Below, one piece after another: positions 62,446 through 64,000 of a stretch of DNA of 64,000 nt. The position numbers were made by a program, and so were the translations under genes. How positions within the stretch are numbered: the stretch's first letter is position 1; the number at the start of each line of letters is the position of its first letter. The notes under the pieces were generated by a model. That model did not search any database. It was not told where the DNA came from and was given only the letters and a program-made list of their open reading frames with translations. The stretch covers positions 37,081-101,080 of the forward strand of contig JAVEYH010000002.1 in the NCBI GenBank assembly GCA_034003585.1, given 5' to 3'. The stretch is from JAPXSY01 sp034003585. GTDB taxonomy: Bacteria > Verrucomicrobiota > Kiritimatiellia > RFP12 > UBA1067.

Positions 62446-63831
62446 TTAAAACGGCCCCGCTTTGCCCACAAAAAATCCATGCGGGCCTATGGCGCACTCC
62501 GTTTGACCCACCCCTTTCGCGTCACGGGTCAACAGCGGCGTCAGGCCGCCTTCGGCCCCTTTGACCGTCACCTTCACCGGTTGCCCGCTGAGGTTGATGA
62601 CCGACACGATCCGTGTGCCCTGCAGCGTGCGCGCAAACGCGCTCACGGTTTCCGGCTGATCCGTGTCAAGCCAGACGAGGTCACCCCGCGTGAGCGCGGG
62701 TTCGGACTTGCGCAACGCGCAGAGCGATTGCACGAAAGCGAACCGCGCCTTGCCCGCCTCGGTCCCGCCGTTCGCCCAATCGATCGGCGCGCGACCGAAA
62801 ATGCTGTGCCGCGCGGCGTCCGCCACCTCCTGCCCGTTATAGAGGAAGGGCACGCCGTCCATGGTGAAGAGCCAGACCAGCGCGGCCTCGACGCGCGCCG
62901 CGCCCCAGCGCTTCTCCAGACGGTTGTTGTAATCATCGTTGGCGATGTCGTGGTTGTCGATGAAGCGCACAAACTTCGCCCCCCCGCGCGGACGCTGGTC
63001 ACGCATCGCGGTCCACTGCTTGCGGATCGCGCCCGCGTTGTCCCACTTTTTGAAGACCGCGCCCCAACCATAGTCCAGATCGAACGCCTTGAGCTGATCC
63101 TCCTTGCGCGTGCCTTCCGCCAGCATGCCGACATCCGGCTTGATGCGTTCGATGCGCGCGCGCCCCTCTTCCCAGAAATCGAGCGGGATGCCGTCCGCCA
63201 CGTCGCAGCGGAAGCCGTCCACGTTGAACTCGCGGATCCACATCTCCATGTTTTTCCAGAGGTATTCGCGCAACCCGGGGCTTTTGAAATTCAATCCCGG
63301 AAAGCTCCAGCCCGCGTTTTTGACCTTGCCGTCCTCGGCCCGCTTCACAAAATCGGGATTCGGTTCGATGAAAACCGCCTTGGGCCCGCAGTGCAGATAC
63401 ACCATGTCAAGCATCACGCGCAACGAAAGCGCGTGCGCGGCCGCCACAAAATCCTTGAGATCCTGATCCGTGCCGTACTCGGGATCGACATGGTAGAAAT
63501 CCTTCATGCGGTAGGGATTACGCGGGTTGTTCATCCCCGATTTCTTCTGACGCGGACTCCAGAAGGCCCGGTCCATGTCGTCATCCGCCACAAAGACCGG
63601 ACACAGATACAGCACGGTCACCCCCAGCTCCGCCAGGCGCGGCAACCGCGCCTGCGCAGCCTTGAGCGTACCCTCTGGCGTAAACGCCCGCGGCTGGATC
63701 TGATACAGGACGCCGCCTGTCAGCCACGCCGGCGACGGGCGCGCCTGCCGCTGGTTGAGCGGCGTCTTCTCCGCCGCGATCATAGCGGTCGCCATACCGA
63801 CCGCCGCCAAAACACCCAGCCCTCTTTTCAT
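62446..63831 (-). CDS. Secreted GH13 alpha-amylase-family glycosidase
   Basis: This 461-residue enzyme has a signal peptide (GVLAAVGMATAMIAAE) and a (beta/alpha)8 catalytic domain with the four GH13 regions: LDMVYLHCG (I), DGFRCDVADGIP with the nucleophile Asp (II), GMLAEGTRK with the acid/base Glu (III) and FIDNHDIAND with the third Asp (IV). A C-terminal beta domain follows. The usual His of region II is not in place (DG instead of KH), so specificity may differ from classic alpha-amylase. AGGAGAAGGAG precedes ATG 63831. It probably degrades alpha-glucans or oligosaccharides. Confidence 0.93.
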   Translation of the reverse strand: MKRGLGVLAAVGMATAMIAAEKTPLNQRQARPSPAWLTGGVLYQIQPRAFTPEGTLKAAQARLPRLAELGVTVLYLCPVFVADDDMDRAFWSPRQKKSGMNNPRNPYRMKDFYHVDPEYGTDQDLKDFVAAAHALSLRVMLDMVYLHCGPKAVFIEPNPDFVKRAEDGKVKNAGWSFPGLNFKSPGLREYLWKNMEMWIREFNVDGFRCDVADGIPLDFWEEGRARIERIKPDVGMLAEGTRKEDQLKAFDLDYGWGAVFKKWDNAGAIRKQWTAMRDQRPRGGAKFVRFIDNHDIANDDYNNRLEKRWGAARVEAALVWLFTMDGVPFLYNGQEVADAARHSIFGRAPIDWANGGTEAGKARFAFVQSLCALRKSEPALTRGDLVWLDTDQPETVSAFARTLQGTRIVSVINLSGQPVKVTVKGAEGGLTPLLTRDAKGVGQTECAIGPHGFFVGKAGPF

Positions 63832-63922
63832 CGTTTCTCCTTCTCCTGTTTCGCGTCACCGCGGGAGCGCCTTCCCCGGCGCTCGGCGCACGACACGCGG
63901 GACCGTGCGCCTCGCGGCATGT

Positions 63923-64000
63923 TTACCGGACATCCAGTTCATACCACACGGTTTTGTACTGCGGTCCGATCGCGATGCGGCAGCCGCCCGCAACGCGTTC
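63923..64000 (-). CDS. C-terminal fragment of an unidentified gene (cut by window edge)
   Basis: The minus strand is open from the window edge to the TAA at 63925-63923 and reads RVAGGCRIAIGPQYKTVWYE followed by LDVR. This looks like the end of a beta-rich protein, possibly a glycoside hydrolase or secreted enzyme upstream of the amylase, but too little is present to name it. Confidence 0.5.
   Translation of the reverse strand, partial: ERVAGGCRIAIGPQYKTVWYELDVR

Noticed and set aside
1..64000. CRISPR array, prophage, transposase or rRNA genes
   Set aside because: No regularly spaced repeats, integrase or transposase motifs, or rRNA sequence were seen.

Overview
The window is GC-rich, gene-dense bacterial chromosome with no phage, insertion sequence or CRISPR array. 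Three things suggest an anaerobic diderm of the PVC group, most likely Kiritimatiellota: a large autotransporter-associated beta-strand repeat protein with secreted sulfatase, ThuA and DUF6807 proteins; outer-membrane systems (TolC/HlyD/AcrB-type pump, MMPL exporter with a LolA-like partner); and ferredoxin-dependent 2-oxoacid metabolism with ETF, Rex and a CoA-disulfide-reductase-like enzyme. Lentisphaerota or Verrucomicrobiota remain possible. The assignment is inference from gene content, because no rRNA is present.

Layout. 1-2615 (minus): end of a MATE transporter, then etfB-etfA. 2755-9125: tRNA-Val(TAC), nikR, and facing it an operon of FAD disulfide reductase-rhodanese, MMPL exporter and LolA-like protein. 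9281-11431: PII-like protein, rex, namZ. 11433-17722 (minus): corA and a 1760-residue beta-strand repeat protein. 17932-21639: smc. 21620-27853 (minus): six-gene operon of ferredoxin, 2-oxoacid:ferredoxin oxidoreductase (alpha, fused beta-gamma), XRE-cupin regulator, acyl-CoA synthetase and Fe-alcohol dehydrogenase. 27955-33602: sulfatase, mazG, a degenerate HAD-like protein, ybaK, accD-accA. 33824-41480: tripartite RND efflux operon followed by ThuA and DUF6807 genes. 41540-42847: decayed GH78 rhamnosidase. 42944-49781: HtrA protease, sugar isomerase-like and Gfo/Idh proteins, Tat phosphoesterase, SGNH esterase with tandem modules. 49833-54099 (minus): mcsA-mcsB-clpC arginine-phosphorylation proteolysis operon. 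54334-63831: purN, an unrecognised zinc-finger protein, aconitase, glnS, 3D-domain protein, MBL hydrolase, GH13 amylase; a partial gene ends the window.

How it fits together. The 21.6-27.9 kb operon links 2-oxoacids, acyl-CoAs and free acids to ferredoxin and to an alcohol/aldehyde step; ETF and Rex fit the same fermentative redox economy. Secreted sulfatase, esterase, amylase, ThuA/DUF6807 proteins and the rhamnosidase remnant point to a glycan degrader. The mcsAB-clpC operon gives a Firmicute-type protein-arginine phosphorylation pathway to a diderm cell. Several genes without a Shine-Dalgarno sequence carry a -10-like hexamer 6-9 nt before the ATG, which suggests leaderless mRNAs.
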